This document shows positions 40,587 through 49,496 of a stretch of DNA of 61,963 nt, in pieces. The DNA is from Brevibacillus formosus. Lineage in GTDB: Bacteria; Bacillota; Bacilli; Brevibacillales; Brevibacillaceae. The notes below the pieces were generated by a model that was not told where the DNA came from, searched no databases, and worked only from the letters and a program-made list of their open reading frames with translations. Every line of letters begins with the position of its first letter. The first letter of the stretch is position 1. The DNA is taken from the NCBI RefSeq assembly GCF_003013405.1, contig NZ_PXZL01000017.1, positions 1 to 61,963 of the forward strand. Reading direction: 5' to 3'. Both the position numbers and the translations under genes were made by a program.

Positions 40587-40711
40587 AAACAGTTCAGGTT
40601 AAAACTGTAACATTTAACCAATTCTGCACGTACTTACAAGAGCAGCTCTTTTATGGAGTCTGCTCTTACGTTCTTTTTTCGGGCAAAAAGTCAATGTAAG
40701 GAGTGAAGAGA

Positions 40712-42193
40712 TTGGCTGATGCTGCGCAAGAACAAAAAGGCTTACAGTGGCTTTTGCTAGGGGCATTTGGGATCGGCATACTGTTTGACTGGATGTTTTA
40801 CGGGAAAGGCTTGGGTATCTCTTATCTGTTGTTCGTAATCGGCTTGTACGGCCTTTTTATTTGGCAGGCTAGGCAACGCATTCATTTACCCTTTTCTCGA
40901 AAGCAAGTATTCGACTGGATATGGACGCTTCCGATTTTTCTACTGGCGCTAACCTTTTTTCTATTTTCCAATTCTCATTTTCATCTGTTCAACCTGGTAC
41001 TGATTCCATTTTTATTCGTGATCCAAACGATCCTGATCACCAAGCGTCATCAAGCGAAATGGTACGAAGCAGGTTTTTTCATGGAGATAGTGGAGACATT
41101 GATTCTTTACACTCCGAAGTATACGCGCTTGCCATTTAGGCTGATAAGGGAACGGATCAAGGACAGGTTGGACCAGGAGAAGTATGGCGTAATGAAGAAG
41201 GTTTTCATCGGAATCGGCATCTCGCTGCCTCTTCTGGTGATTCTACTCTCCTTGCTCTCGAATGCGGATAGTGTGTTTGGACATTTTCTGGGTCAAATCC
41301 CGCGAAGGGTGATTGATGTCGATTCACTTGAAGCAATCTTTCGAATGATGCTAATCGGGCTCATTACGATCCTTGTATTTGCTTACATGTATTCTCTTTT
41401 CGGGAAACGAGAGGAAGCAGTAGAACCGCCTGTGCCTGAAGATGACAAAAAGATCGTCTGGGACGGAGTTATCCTTGTAACGATTCTGGCGATCATCAAT
41501 ATCGTGTACACAGCGTTTACATATATTCAGATATCGTATTTGTTCAGCGGGGCAAAGCGAGTTTTACCAGATGAATTGACGTACGCCGAGTATGCTAGAA
41601 ATGGCTTCAATGAGCTGGTGACGGTCACCGTTATTAATTTCTTGATTCTCCTATGCTCAATGTATTTCGCTTCCCGGGCAAAACCAATGCTCTATCGGAT
41701 CATACAGGTTCTGCTGAGTATGCTGACGATTTGTACGGGCTTCATGCTCGTGTCCGCCTATTTTCGCCTTTCGCTGTATGAGGATGCTTACGGGTACACG
41801 CATACGCGGCTGTTAGCTCACGTTTTCATGATATTTTTGTTTGTGCTGTTTATCATTGCTCTTTTGAAAATTTGGCGAGATGGTTTCTCTTTGATCAAGT
41901 ATTACGCGATTTTGACACTCGTGAGCTACGTCATTCTGAATTACATCAATATGGACGTCATCATTGCCAAAAACAATGTACAGCGCTATCATGCGACTGG
42001 AAACATCGACATCGAGTATTTGAGCGAGCTGTCTTATGACGCCATACCAGTGGTTATGGAGCTTGTGCAGGACAAAAAGATAGAAGAGAAGTTTATGGAG
42101 ATGCTGCAAGAGCGAAAAGAGATTTTGTATGAGGACAATAGCTGGCAGTCCTTTAATCTCTCGGAGTATCGGGCAAAAGCTTATCTTCCATGA
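40712..42193 (+). CDS. DUF4173 polytopic membrane protein
   Basis: A 493-residue integral membrane protein with about 11 transmembrane helices and the DUF4173 character (YTAFTYIQISYLFSG block, then LTYAEYARNGFNELVTVTVIN). The soluble C-terminus contains a YHATGNIDIEYLSELSYDA motif typical of the family. Function unknown. TTG start at 40712 is eight bases after TAAGGAG; GTG 40703 overlaps it. Follows the sigma/anti-sigma pair after 125 bp and may belong to its regulon. Confidence 0.82.
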   Translation: MADAAQEQKGLQWLLLGAFGIGILFDWMFYGKGLGISYLLFVIGLYGLFIWQARQRIHLPFSRKQVFDWIWTLPIFLLALTFFLFSNSHFHLFNLVLIPFLFVIQTILITKRHQAKWYEAGFFMEIVETLILYTPKYTRLPFRLIRERIKDRLDQEKYGVMKKVFIGIGISLPLLVILLSLLSNADSVFGHFLGQIPRRVIDVDSLEAIFRMMLIGLITILVFAYMYSLFGKREEAVEPPVPEDDKKIVWDGVILVTILAIINIVYTAFTYIQISYLFSGAKRVLPDELTYAEYARNGFNELVTVTVINFLILLCSMYFASRAKPMLYRIIQVLLSMLTICTGFMLVSAYFRLSLYEDAYGYTHTRLLAHVFMIFLFVLFIIALLKIWRDGFSLIKYYAILTLVSYVILNYINMDVIIAKNNVQRYHATGNIDIEYLSELSYDAIPVVMELVQDKKIEEKFMEMLQERKEILYEDNSWQSFNLSEYRAKAYLP

Positions 42194-42204
42194 AAATAGG
42201 GAGG

Positions 42205-42233
42205 ACGGAGACGAGGTGATCTATCGTCTCCGT
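42205..42233. terminator. Bidirectional terminator after the DUF4173 gene
   Basis: ACGGAGACG and CGTCTCCGT with TTTTGTTT beyond; the stop of the convergent minus gene falls inside it. Confidence 0.75.
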
Positions 42234-42802
42234 TTTGTTTGGAACCAAAAGAGATAAAGAAAGATTCCCGCAGAGGTGATGACCACGGTGCCTGTAAAGA
42301 CATAATCGTTCCATACTAGATTGGCGGAACTGATAGGCATGGCACCAGGACCTAACGCCAGCAAGTCTTCTCTGGCATCTGACTTCATGACAGTACGTGT
42401 ACAGATATTGGTTTCCAGCTCATTTAGCTCCCAATAAGAGGCATAGACAAGGTATTCTTGACCTGGTTGAAAAGGAATGCCGCATGCACCTCCAAGACCG
42501 CTGGTGACGATCTGAACTTGTGTCTGATCCACTCCTTTCCACGTAGACTGCACCTCGAAAATAACGTCAAAGCCCCCTCGCTCTGGTTTATCCCAAAAGG
42601 GAAGCCAACGAAGCCAGTCTGTTCGCTCATTTACCTGGAGCACCTTGCCTGTAAACACAGCAGCAGACCGATCCTTTGCTGTTAAAGGGTCAGGAGGTCT
42701 GGCACAACTACAGGCCGACGCAGGAATAGGCTGGATGAGAAAGGTGAAAAGAAGCACGAACGAGAAAACGGTAAGAATACCTTGAATGTTCCTGAACATC
42801 AT
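42221..42802 (-). CDS. Secreted CSC-motif (TIMP/NTR-like) protein with C-terminal anchor
   Basis: A 193-residue exported protein. Signal peptide ends at PASA-CSCARPP; mature Cys residues at the N-terminus plus SAAVFTGKVLQ and a later GACGIPFQPGQEYLVYA block match the netrin-like/TIMP-like fold. A C-terminal hydrophobic helix (VVITSAGIFLYLFWF) and RRR tail anchor it to the membrane. Function unknown. Start ATG at 42802, with GAGGAGTGG upstream. Confidence 0.75.
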   Translation of the reverse strand: MMFRNIQGILTVFSFVLLFTFLIQPIPASACSCARPPDPLTAKDRSAAVFTGKVLQVNERTDWLRWLPFWDKPERGGFDVIFEVQSTWKGVDQTQVQIVTSGLGGACGIPFQPGQEYLVYASYWELNELETNICTRTVMKSDAREDLLALGPGAMPISSANLVWNDYVFTGTVVITSAGIFLYLFWFQTKRRR

Positions 42803-42974
42803 CACTGATCCACTCCTCTAAACCATAAGACGGAGGAAAGAGAGGATTGTTCCGAAAATGATGTTCAACAATCTTTCCCCAATTCGTCACTGTTCGTTCA
42901 CATGATCCCAGATTTTGGATTGGTTTCATCGAGTAAGATGGAAGTGTAGAAAAAGAAGAAAGAAGGGGTCAAAA

Positions 42975-43346
42975 GTGAACAAGAAGTGGGGTCTATTGAT
43001 TTCTTCAGTTGCATTGTCTGCAATGTTGATGACAGCATGCGGCGGAGACAAGGAAGCTGCTAGCACGGCTCCTGCAGCAACTACTGGCACACAAGTGAAT
43101 ATCGAAGCTAGTAACTGGAAATTCAATCAAGAAACCTATGAAGTAAAAGCTGGCGAAGAGTTCACGATCAACTTCAAGTCGACAGAAGGCTTTCACGGTA
43201 TTGGTATCCAAGGGCTGGATGTAGATCTCCAAAAAGATGGCAGCAAAACGATGAAAATCGATACAGCTGGCGAGTATACCATCTTTTGCAACGTGATCTG
43301 TGGACCAGATCATGCCAAAATGGTAGCAAAATTAGTCGTGAAATAA
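42975..43346 (+). CDS. Cupredoxin lipoprotein, CuA-like
   Basis: A 123-residue lipoprotein with lipobox MTAC (Cys22) and a cupredoxin domain. The copper-site residues are His in EGFHGIG and Cys-Cys-His-Met in CNVICGPDHAKM, the spacing of the CuA centre of cytochrome c oxidase subunit II, but no CoxII transmembrane part. Such proteins act in copper handling or electron transfer at the outer membrane face. GTG start at 42975; AGAAGGGG lies upstream. Confidence 0.85.
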   Translation: MNKKWGLLISSVALSAMLMTACGGDKEAASTAPAATTGTQVNIEASNWKFNQETYEVKAGEEFTINFKSTEGFHGIGIQGLDVDLQKDGSKTMKIDTAGEYTIFCNVICGPDHAKMVAKLVVK

Positions 43347-43477
43347 TTCGATTCTCTTATTGGCATAAAACAACAAACAAGCACTTTGGCCTGCATATCG
43401 GGTCAAGGTGTTTTTTCATTTCACAGGTGGGGACATACTACATGGGCAGCTACTCATCGAGTAAGGGAGGAAACCAC

Positions 43478-43597
43478 ATGTCCAAGCACAACAACAAAGA
43501 CAAGCGCCCAACGGAAGCATCCGCCGGCTCACGCAGCACTCCTCCGAAAACGGGAGAGAACACCGGGCATAATTTGCGGAAAGAAGATCGATCGTAA
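43478..43597 (+). CDS. Small disordered hydrophilic protein, 39 aa
   Basis: ATG at 43478 follows AAGGGAGG at 43463-43470. The peptide (MSKHNNKDKRPTEASAGSRS start) is rich in Lys, Ser, Asn, Thr and lacks hydrophobic residues, so it should be unstructured. It resembles small sporulation or stress peptides in general character only. A terminator follows at 43623-43652. Confidence 0.6.
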   Translation: MSKHNNKDKRPTEASAGSRSTPPKTGENTGHNLRKEDRS

Positions 43598-43622
43598 CAT
43601 ACAGGAGTAGATTCACGTAGGA

Positions 43623-43652
43623 AAAGCTCTCCCCATGACGGAGGGCTTTTTG
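43623..43652 (+). terminator. Terminator after the 39-residue gene
   Basis: AAAGCTCTCC pairs with GGAGGGCTTT (one G-T pair) followed by Ts. Confidence 0.75.
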
Positions 43653-43738
43653 CTTGTTATATACATGTTTTCGTGATTTTTGCACATGGTAAGGAGGAAA
43701 AGTTTTCAAGTCGGTGATGCGTCCCAAAAAGGAGATGA

Positions 43739-44098
43739 GTGACACTGGATAAGAAACACTACTACGTGACCTTGCAAGCAGGAACGACCGTGGCAGAAAT
43801 TCGCGATGAAAAAGGCTCCGCCACGTACGATTTTGAGATCGAAGCGACCGACGTACAAGTGGAAATGATGCGAGATTTGTTCAATAACTGTGTCCATGGG
43901 GATTTCATGATGTGGATGCATGGGCATACGCTATGGTCTGACATGCCGGATCGGGACAACGACGAATACGATGACAACCTGCGAGCCATCTACCAGCTTA
44001 TTTATCAGTATGGCACCGAAAAAACAAAAAGTGATCTCGAGCAAATGGGCCTTGTAAAACTATTGGGGCTGGATAGAGAAGAGTTGCGCCCTTTTTAA
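43739..44098 (+). CDS. Hypothetical acidic protein, 119 aa
   Basis: A 119-residue soluble protein (HYYVTLQAGTTVAEIRDEKG start region) with an aromatic DFMMWMHGHTLWSD segment and helical acidic C-terminus. No family assigned. GTG at 43739 with AAAGGAG shortly before. It stands between a terminator and a secreted His-rich gene, read as a single gene. Confidence 0.7.
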   Translation: MTLDKKHYYVTLQAGTTVAEIRDEKGSATYDFEIEATDVQVEMMRDLFNNCVHGDFMMWMHGHTLWSDMPDRDNDEYDDNLRAIYQLIYQYGTEKTKSDLEQMGLVKLLGLDREELRPF

Positions 44099-44141
44099 CG
44101 GGTCAATCATAGAAGTTTTCTAAGAAGAAGGAGTGAACAGC

Positions 44142-44762
44142 ATGAAGATGTGGAAGCAAGGAATGATGACAACAGCGCTGGTAATGGGGCTTGTTATGCC
44201 AGGTGTCGCGTTGGCACACGATGTATCTGCAACAGTTGCCCAGTCGAGCAAGCCGACTCACAGCCATGATGAGCATGGAGAGAAGCACATGAAGGTGCGA
44301 CACAGCTCAAACAGAGGCGTTCATCAAAAAATGTACATGCTCTTGCTAGCGGAAAAATACGCACCGGATAGTGTGGGGAAATGGCAGGCAGCGTTTAAAG
44401 AACGCGATCGGTTAATGAGCGAGTTCGAGGCGCTGAGTGACGACCCGAAGTGGCAGGCGAAGCGTGAAGAACGCAAGCAACTGATCAACAAGCTGAATGA
44501 ACAAGTGAAAAAGGGCGAAATCACCAACGAACAGATGGAAAAGCAGTTTAAGGAATGGAAAGACAAAAACATGGGGCCAAAAGAAGAGCGTGACGTCCGA
44601 AAAGCTCGGATTGAGCAAATGAAGAAAACACACGAAGCTTTTGACTCTGCGATTGAATCTGGTGATACAGCCAAGATTAAGGAATCACTCCAGCAAATGT
44701 TGGAACAAATGCAAGCAAACAATTCTCGCATGGCGGAAAAGCTGGCCATGAAGAAAAAATAA
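44142..44762 (+). CDS. Secreted helical protein with His-rich N-terminus
   Basis: A 206-residue exported protein: signal peptide to ALA-HDVSA, then a His-rich stretch (HSHDEHGEKHMKVRH) that could bind metal ions, followed by a long charged helical region of coiled-coil type. Reminiscent of periplasmic/extracellular metal-binding CpxP-like or Spy-like helical proteins but no motif proves it. ATG at 44142 after AAGGAGTG. Confidence 0.7.
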   Translation: MKMWKQGMMTTALVMGLVMPGVALAHDVSATVAQSSKPTHSHDEHGEKHMKVRHSSNRGVHQKMYMLLLAEKYAPDSVGKWQAAFKERDRLMSEFEALSDDPKWQAKREERKQLINKLNEQVKKGEITNEQMEKQFKEWKDKNMGPKEERDVRKARIEQMKKTHEAFDSAIESGDTAKIKESLQQMLEQMQANNSRMAEKLAMKKK

Positions 44763-44775
44763 CGTTTCGAACTAA

Positions 44776-44812
44776 AAAAGGACGTGACCGACTTACTGGT
44801 ACGCGTCCTTTT
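44776..44812. terminator. Bidirectional terminator
   Basis: AAAAGGACG and CGTCCTTTT between convergent genes; the minus-strand gene's stop lies within the loop. Confidence 0.75.
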
Positions 44813-45083
44813 CCATATTTGTTACAAGCACAGCAGGGGTCCATTCATCCAGAAAGACCATCTGTTCGGTTTGGCAGGAGGGACACCAGCCTGTATGGAT
44901 GCATTGGTGGTGCGTACGATCCATGTAACCATTATCCATCTTGGAATCGTCTATCTCCCGGTAAGGACTGTAGTCGCCATAAAAGTCATACAGACGGCCT
45001 GCATCTTGCAGAGCTTGACCGCACGTTGAACACGCTTGTTGGAGGGCAGTAAAGCCATTGCAAACTGGGCAGAGATGATTCAA
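44793..45083 (-). CDS. Zinc-ribbon protein, 96 aa
   Basis: A 96-residue protein with three CxxC pairs: CPVC, CSTC and CPSC, plus HHQC, arranged as zinc ribbons. Function unknown; small zinc-ribbon proteins often mediate protein contacts. The TTG at 45083 is chosen because GAGGAGG lies nine bases upstream; longer upstream frame is Arg-rich and lacks a site. Confidence 0.72.
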   Translation of the reverse strand: MNHLCPVCNGFTALQQACSTCGQALQDAGRLYDFYGDYSPYREIDDSKMDNGYMDRTHHQCIHTGWCPSCQTEQMVFLDEWTPAVLVTNMEKDAYQ

Positions 45084-45151
45084 AGCGTATCGCCTCCTCG
45101 CTCCTCCTACTTTGCACGCGAACAAAAGCGGTTATGCAAAGGAATAAAAAA

Positions 45152-45185
45152 TCCCTGTCGCAGCCATAGGAGGCAACAACAGGGA
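45152..45185 (-). terminator. Terminator of yumC
   Basis: TCCCTGT and ACAGGGA stem followed by a T-run on the minus strand. Confidence 0.75.
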
Positions 45186-45195
45186 CGAAACATTT

Positions 45196-46206
45196 TTATG
45201 ATTTGAAGTTGTCCATGCTGGAAGAATGGCCAGGCTGCAATTTGGCATCCGGATTAAAGTAGGAAACCGCATTGTTTACAGCGGTAGGGGCCTCACCAAA
45301 TCCAACTGCGATCAGCTTCACCTTACCAGGGTAGGTTGCGATATCGCCTGCTGCGAAAATGCCTGGGATGTTTGATTCCATGCGGGTATCGACCACGATG
45401 GAGCCTTTTTCGAGCTCCAGCCCCCAGTTCTTGATCGGACCGAGAGAGGAGATGAAGCCGAAGTTGACAATGACTGCATCGACTTCCAGATCGATTTCTT
45501 CTTTTGTCGTGCAATTGGCCAGCGTGAGTTTTTCGATGCGCTCCTCGCCGTGCAAAGCTGAAATTTCGTAAGGTGTCGTGACATTTACTTTGGAGGACAT
45601 GAGCATTTCTACGCTGTGTTCATGTGCGCGGAACTTGTCTCTGCGGTGGATGAGGTGTACTTCTTTTGCGATAGGTTCTAGCATGAGGGACCAGTCCAGT
45701 GCGGAATCACCGCCGCCAATAACAGCTACACGCTGTCCCTTGAAGGAGTTCAGATCGGTAACAAAATAGTGCAGATTGGATTTTTCATATTTGACGGCAT
45801 CTGGGTGTTCCAGCCTGCGAGGTTCGAACGCTCCTACCCCAGCAGTGATGATGACGGATTTGGAGTAGTGAGAGCCTTTGTCCGTTGTGATTTCAAACAC
45901 ATCGTCTACTTTTTTTACGACATTTTCCACTTTCTCTTCCAGGCAAATGGTTTGCTGAAAGCGTGAAATCTGATCCTTCAGATTATTGATCAAATCTTGT
46001 GCTAAAACCTTTGGAAATCCGGCTACATCATATATGTACTTCTCCGGATAAAGAGCGGATAACTGCCCGCCTAGCTGGGGCATGCTCTCAATGATTTTTA
46101 CACTGGCCTGTCTCATCCCGCCGTAAAAAGCGGTAAATAACCCGGCAGGGCCGCCTCCAATGATCGTAATGTCGTAGATTTGCTCGTCCTTTTGCAGAAA
46201 ATTCAA
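45196..46206 (-). CDS. yumC: Ferredoxin/flavodoxin-NADP+ reductase YumC
   Basis: A 336-residue thioredoxin-reductase-like ferredoxin-NADP+ oxidoreductase (YumC type). FAD motif [23 protein letters not shown] motif [13 protein letters not shown] and the closing [18 protein letters not shown] are present; the CxxC of thioredoxin reductase is absent, as expected. It shuttles electrons between NADPH and ferredoxin or flavodoxin. TTG start at 46206 with GGAGGTG nine bases upstream. Confidence 0.92.
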   Translation of the reverse strand: MNFLQKDEQIYDITIIGGGPAGLFTAFYGGMRQASVKIIESMPQLGGQLSALYPEKYIYDVAGFPKVLAQDLINNLKDQISRFQQTICLEEKVENVVKKVDDVFEITTDKGSHYSKSVIITAGVGAFEPRRLEHPDAVKYEKSNLHYFVTDLNSFKGQRVAVIGGGDSALDWSLMLEPIAKEVHLIHRRDKFRAHEHSVEMLMSSKVNVTTPYEISALHGEERIEKLTLANCTTKEEIDLEVDAVIVNFGFISSLGPIKNWGLELEKGSIVVDTRMESNIPGIFAAGDIATYPGKVKLIAVGFGEAPTAVNNAVSYFNPDAKLQPGHSSSMDNFKS

Positions 46207-46555
46207 TCCAAAGCACCTCCGAATTAATCGTAAGCGAACTCCTCAACCATTATAACCCATACAAGTGGAAAAACAGGAGAGAAAATTCGAAAGATGATAG
46301 GCAAAAAAACCTTGCAAATCCAATCGGTTGCCGATAAGATGAGGATGACTGTAAAGAATTTGTCACATTTTTCTATGTCTGACTTTGTGCATTTTTTCAC
46401 AGAGTGGTTCGGATGGCATGACAGGGCAATAATTCCGATACTACACGGGTCATGAATTGGGGCATCTTAATTTGTACCAGACCACGTGAAAAATCGCACA
46501 ATCTTCCTTAAGTTACCATGGACAATGACATCATACATGATTGGAAGGGATACTG
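46207..46555. other. Intergenic region between divergent yumC and ndh
   Basis: No gene visible. On the minus strand a TATAAT at 46254-46249 lies about 43 bp before the yumC start and is its probable -10. The remaining AT-rich DNA carries the ndh upstream region; no riboswitch or strong inverted repeat was noticed. Confidence 0.5.
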
Positions 46556-47746
46556 ATGGGTACACCCAAAATCCTGATTCTTGGCGCTGGGTACGGTGGT
46601 TTGCTCACAACGTTGCAGCTTCAGAAAAAGCTCAACTACAATGAGGCAGAAATCACCTTGGTCAACAAGCACAACTATCACTACATCACGACATGGCTGC
46701 ATGAGCCGGCTGCAGGTACAGCACCGGCCGATCATGCTCGCGTCAGTCTAGATGGCATTTTGAACAAGGACAAAGTCAACTTTGTCAAAGGAACGGTGCA
46801 AGCCATTCAGCCAGAGGAGCAGACCGTCACGCTCGAAAGTGGCGAGGTGCTGTCGTATGACTATCTCGTCATCGGATTGGGCAGCGAGCCAGAAACGTTC
46901 GGAATTGAGGGACTCAAGGAGCATGCGTTTAGCATTCGCAGTATCAATGCGGTCCGTAATATTCGCGAGCATATTGAATACATGTTCTCCAAATTTAAAA
47001 ATGAGCCGGATCGTACGGACTACCTGACGTTTGTCGTAGGTGGAGCTGGCTTTACAGGCATTGAGTTTTGTGGAGAGCTCGGCGATCGTCTGCCAGAGCT
47101 GTGCCGAGAATTTGATGTCGATCCAGAACTGGTGAAAGTCTACTGCATTGAGGCAGCACCAACTGCATTGCCTGGCTTTGACCCAGAGCTGATCCAATAC
47201 GCAATAGATGTATTGGAGAGAAAAGGCATCGAGTTCAAAATTGGAACACCCATCAAGCAGTGCACCCCAGATGGCGTACTGTTGAATACCGGAGAAGAAA
47301 TCAAATCGAAGACCGTTATCTGGGCAGCAGGAGTCCGCGGCAACAGCATCGTGGAAAAAGCAGGCTTCGAAGTCATGCGCGGTCGCGTCAAGGTAGACGA
47401 ATACTTGCGTGCGCCTGGTTATGAAAATGTTTTTGTCGTAGGGGATTGTGCCTTGATTTTCAACGAAGAAGGTCGCCCTTACCCGCCAACTGCGCAAATT
47501 GCGGTACAGGAAGGCGAGACGCTGGGTGAGAATCTCGCTGCCTTGGTTCGTGGCGATCTTCCGCAAAAATTCATCCCGCATCTGCAAGGGACATTGGCCT
47601 CTCTTGGAAAAGGCGAGGGTATTGGGCAAGTTGGTTCGAAAAAGCTGTTCGGCAGCACAGCAGCCATGATGAAAAAAGCGAGCGACCTGCGCTACTTGTA
47701 CAAAATTGGTGGCGTCGGTCTCGCGCTGAAGAAAGTAAAGCTGTAA
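46556..47746 (+). CDS. ndh: Type II NADH:quinone oxidoreductase
   Basis: A 396-residue peripheral membrane NADH dehydrogenase (YumB/Ndh). FAD motif ILGAGYGGLLTTLQLQKK, the NAD motif VVGGAGFTGIEFCGEL and the VVGDCALIFNEEGRPYPPTAQIA block (quinone-site AQxA) are complete. It oxidises NADH and reduces menaquinone without pumping protons; MqnE in this window belongs to the menaquinone route. ATG at 46556 has GGAAGGG upstream. The gene for an 83-residue protein follows four bases later. Confidence 0.92.
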   Translation: MGTPKILILGAGYGGLLTTLQLQKKLNYNEAEITLVNKHNYHYITTWLHEPAAGTAPADHARVSLDGILNKDKVNFVKGTVQAIQPEEQTVTLESGEVLSYDYLVIGLGSEPETFGIEGLKEHAFSIRSINAVRNIREHIEYMFSKFKNEPDRTDYLTFVVGGAGFTGIEFCGELGDRLPELCREFDVDPELVKVYCIEAAPTALPGFDPELIQYAIDVLERKGIEFKIGTPIKQCTPDGVLLNTGEEIKSKTVIWAAGVRGNSIVEKAGFEVMRGRVKVDEYLRAPGYENVFVVGDCALIFNEEGRPYPPTAQIAVQEGETLGENLAALVRGDLPQKFIPHLQGTLASLGKGEGIGQVGSKKLFGSTAAMMKKASDLRYLYKIGGVGLALKKVKL

Positions 47747-47750
47747 AACG

Positions 47751-48002
47751 ATGCGTCACGCGAGCATTCAAGTCCGGGGGCTCATGGTCCGCGAAGAGAT
47801 GGATCGGTACAACGCTATGATGGAAGTGGGCCTTTATCTGGAGGAGCAGGGGCGACACGATTTGGCATGGCATGTACAGCGTGAAGTAGATATTCTCATC
47901 CTGCCTGCCATCGAGCGGCTCAAGGAAAAGGGCCGCGAGAGGGATCGGGAAAATCTGCGATACATGATCGATAATGGGCTCCTTGATGACGAGGATGATT
48001 GA
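47751..48002 (+). CDS. Hypothetical helical protein, 83 aa
   Basis: An 83-residue charged helical protein (LYLEEQGRHDLAWHVQREVD region) directly after ndh and likely in the same transcript. No good ribosome binding site precedes ATG 47751; an ATG at 47784 behind CCGGGGG is possible. A terminator follows. Confidence 0.6.
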   Translation: MRHASIQVRGLMVREEMDRYNAMMEVGLYLEEQGRHDLAWHVQREVDILILPAIERLKEKGRERDRENLRYMIDNGLLDDEDD

Positions 48003-48007
48003 TAGGT

Positions 48008-48036
48008 ACCCCCGGCGAAGAAGAGCCGGGGGTTTC
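48008..48036 (+). terminator. Terminator of the ndh unit
   Basis: ACCCCCGGC and GCCGGGGGT followed by TTCGTTT. Confidence 0.85.
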
Positions 48037-48067
48037 GTTTAGCTAGGATGTGAAAGGAGCGAGCTGG

Positions 48068-48544
48068 ATGCGTGAAGGGAAGGTTTGGCTAGGCGCCTGC
48101 GGGATCGTCATTCGTGGGCAAGAAGCATTGGTTGTCAAAAAAACGTACAGCGGACTAAAAGGACAATGGTCATTTCCCGCGGGGTTCGTGCAGGAAGGTG
48201 AGACAGTAGATGAAGCAGCAGTGCGTGAGGTAATGGAAGAAACGGGTGTCGAGGCAGTCGTACGACAAGTAGCGGGAATCCGTTCAGGCGTTATTCGGGA
48301 GTCCATTAGCGACAATATGGTCGTGTTTTGGATGGATTACATAGGGGGAGAACCGCGCCCGCAGGAAGGTGAGATCGCGGAGGCGAGATTTATGCCGATA
48401 CAAGAGCTGCTTCATGATCCGTTGTCTTCGACTTATTTGAAAATCATATTGCCGGACTATATCAAACGGGAGCAGGGAATGACAGGTCAATCCTTTGCTA
48501 TCGATCCCATTTTTCAATACACTTCCTATAAAATTTTTAAGTAA
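48068..48544 (+). CDS. Nudix hydrolase
   Basis: A 158-residue Nudix enzyme. The Nudix box GX5EX7REUXEEXGU is exact in GFVQEGETVDEAA followed by VREVMEETGV. Such enzymes cleave nucleoside diphosphate derivatives; substrate unknown. ATG at 48068 behind AAAGGAG; the GTG at 48050 lies before that site. Closed by its own terminator at 48564-48598. Confidence 0.9.
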   Translation: MREGKVWLGACGIVIRGQEALVVKKTYSGLKGQWSFPAGFVQEGETVDEAAVREVMEETGVEAVVRQVAGIRSGVIRESISDNMVVFWMDYIGGEPRPQEGEIAEARFMPIQELLHDPLSSTYLKIILPDYIKREQGMTGQSFAIDPIFQYTSYKIFK

Positions 48545-48563
48545 TTCTGCGAATAAGCTAGAT

Positions 48564-48598
48564 AAACCGTAATGTTTCCGCTTACATTGCGGTTTTTT
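48564..48598 (+). terminator. Terminator after the Nudix gene
   Basis: AAACCG-T-AATGT pairs with ACATT-G-CGGTTT and runs into Ts. Confidence 0.8.
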
Positions 48599-48725
48599 TA
48601 TGGTTTTTTCGCAATGAACTGCATTGTGAACCAAGGGGAGATTCTGATATAGTTAGATACATCAAAATAATCTGAATATACATGCAATTAATTTTCACGC
48701 ATGTATGCCGAAAGGGGAGCTCAAC

Positions 48726-48869
48726 ATGAGACAAAAACAAGAACAGTGCCCGTACTGCCATGGCCAAGGGTATTTCCAACTGCTCCTGGGGGGCTCGGAG
48801 AATTGCCCTAACTGTGACGGAGCTGGCACACAGGAAGCTCAGAAGGAAGCTGTTTCTTCTCATCAATAA
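48726..48869 (+). CDS. yuiA: YuiA-like zinc-finger protein, 47 aa
   Basis: A 47-residue protein with two DnaJ-type half fingers, CPYCHGQGYFQLLLGGSENC and CPNCDGAG (CxxCxGxG). This matches B. subtilis YuiA, whose gene likewise precedes yuiB. ATG at 48726 follows AAGGGGAGC; TAA at 48867-48869. It is too short for routine gene finding but the family match and order support it. Role unknown. Confidence 0.85.
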   Translation: MRQKQEQCPYCHGQGYFQLLLGGSENCPNCDGAGTQEAQKEAVSSHQ

Positions 48870-48890
48870 TGATTACGGAACCTCTATAGA

Positions 48891-48923
48891 AAACCGTCGA
48901 AGCGAATGCATCGGCGGTTTTTT
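48891..48923 (+). terminator. Terminator after yuiA
   Basis: AAACCG-TCG and CGGCGGTTT pair and are followed by TTTT. Confidence 0.75.
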
Positions 48924-49075
48924 CTGACAGGCGTGCAACACATACGCTAGGCTTCTCTTATTGACCGACCCCTCGCCTTTTTGCTACACTTAATACCGAA
49001 AATAGCCCGTCTTTCCTGTATTTGCTTAAAATAGTGGCAAAAGGTGGAGAAGGTGGCAGGAGGTCTTTTTCGTCG

Positions 49076-49336
49076 ATGAACTTGATGCAATTTATGGTAT
49101 CCATTGTTCTGTTCTCCGTGCTTGGGTTTGGCATTGGGTTTATTTTAAACATGATTTTGAAAACGACATGGTTTCCTGTTGTGATCGGTGTTGGTATAGT
49201 CGTAGGGGCACTTGTGTATCAACAAATCGTTCCGGGAATTTGGGATGCGCTCATTCTGGGCTGCGGCATGGCAGGTACAGTGGCGAGTGGCATGACCATT
49301 CAAACGCTTCGCAAAAAAGGATATCGGATGTTTTAA
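49076..49336 (+). CDS. yuiB: Membrane protein YuiB
   Basis: An 86-residue membrane protein with about three transmembrane helices (SIVLFSVLGFGIGFILNMIL, VVIGVGIVVGALVYQQIV, ALILGCGMAGTVASG). It matches YuiB in sequence type and in position between yuiA and yuiC. ATG at 49076 with AGGAGG 11-12 bases upstream. Function unknown. Confidence 0.82.
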   Translation: MNLMQFMVSIVLFSVLGFGIGFILNMILKTTWFPVVIGVGIVVGALVYQQIVPGIWDALILGCGMAGTVASGMTIQTLRKKGYRMF

Positions 49337-49349
49337 CAATAAGATCAAG

Positions 49350-49378
49350 CAGGCCTTTGTTTTAGGCCTGTTTTTCTT
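49350..49378 (+). terminator. Terminator after yuiB
   Basis: CAGGCCT and AGGCCTG followed by TTTTTCTTTT. Confidence 0.85.
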
Positions 49379-49496
49379 TTGGCATTTGATTGGAAAAATG
49401 GGCAACTGACTGAATATTTCTGTAATCAACCAAAATTTGTGTATACTTTCCTCCTCGTCGGGACATGACTAGAAACGAGAGGAGGTTTACCAAGAA

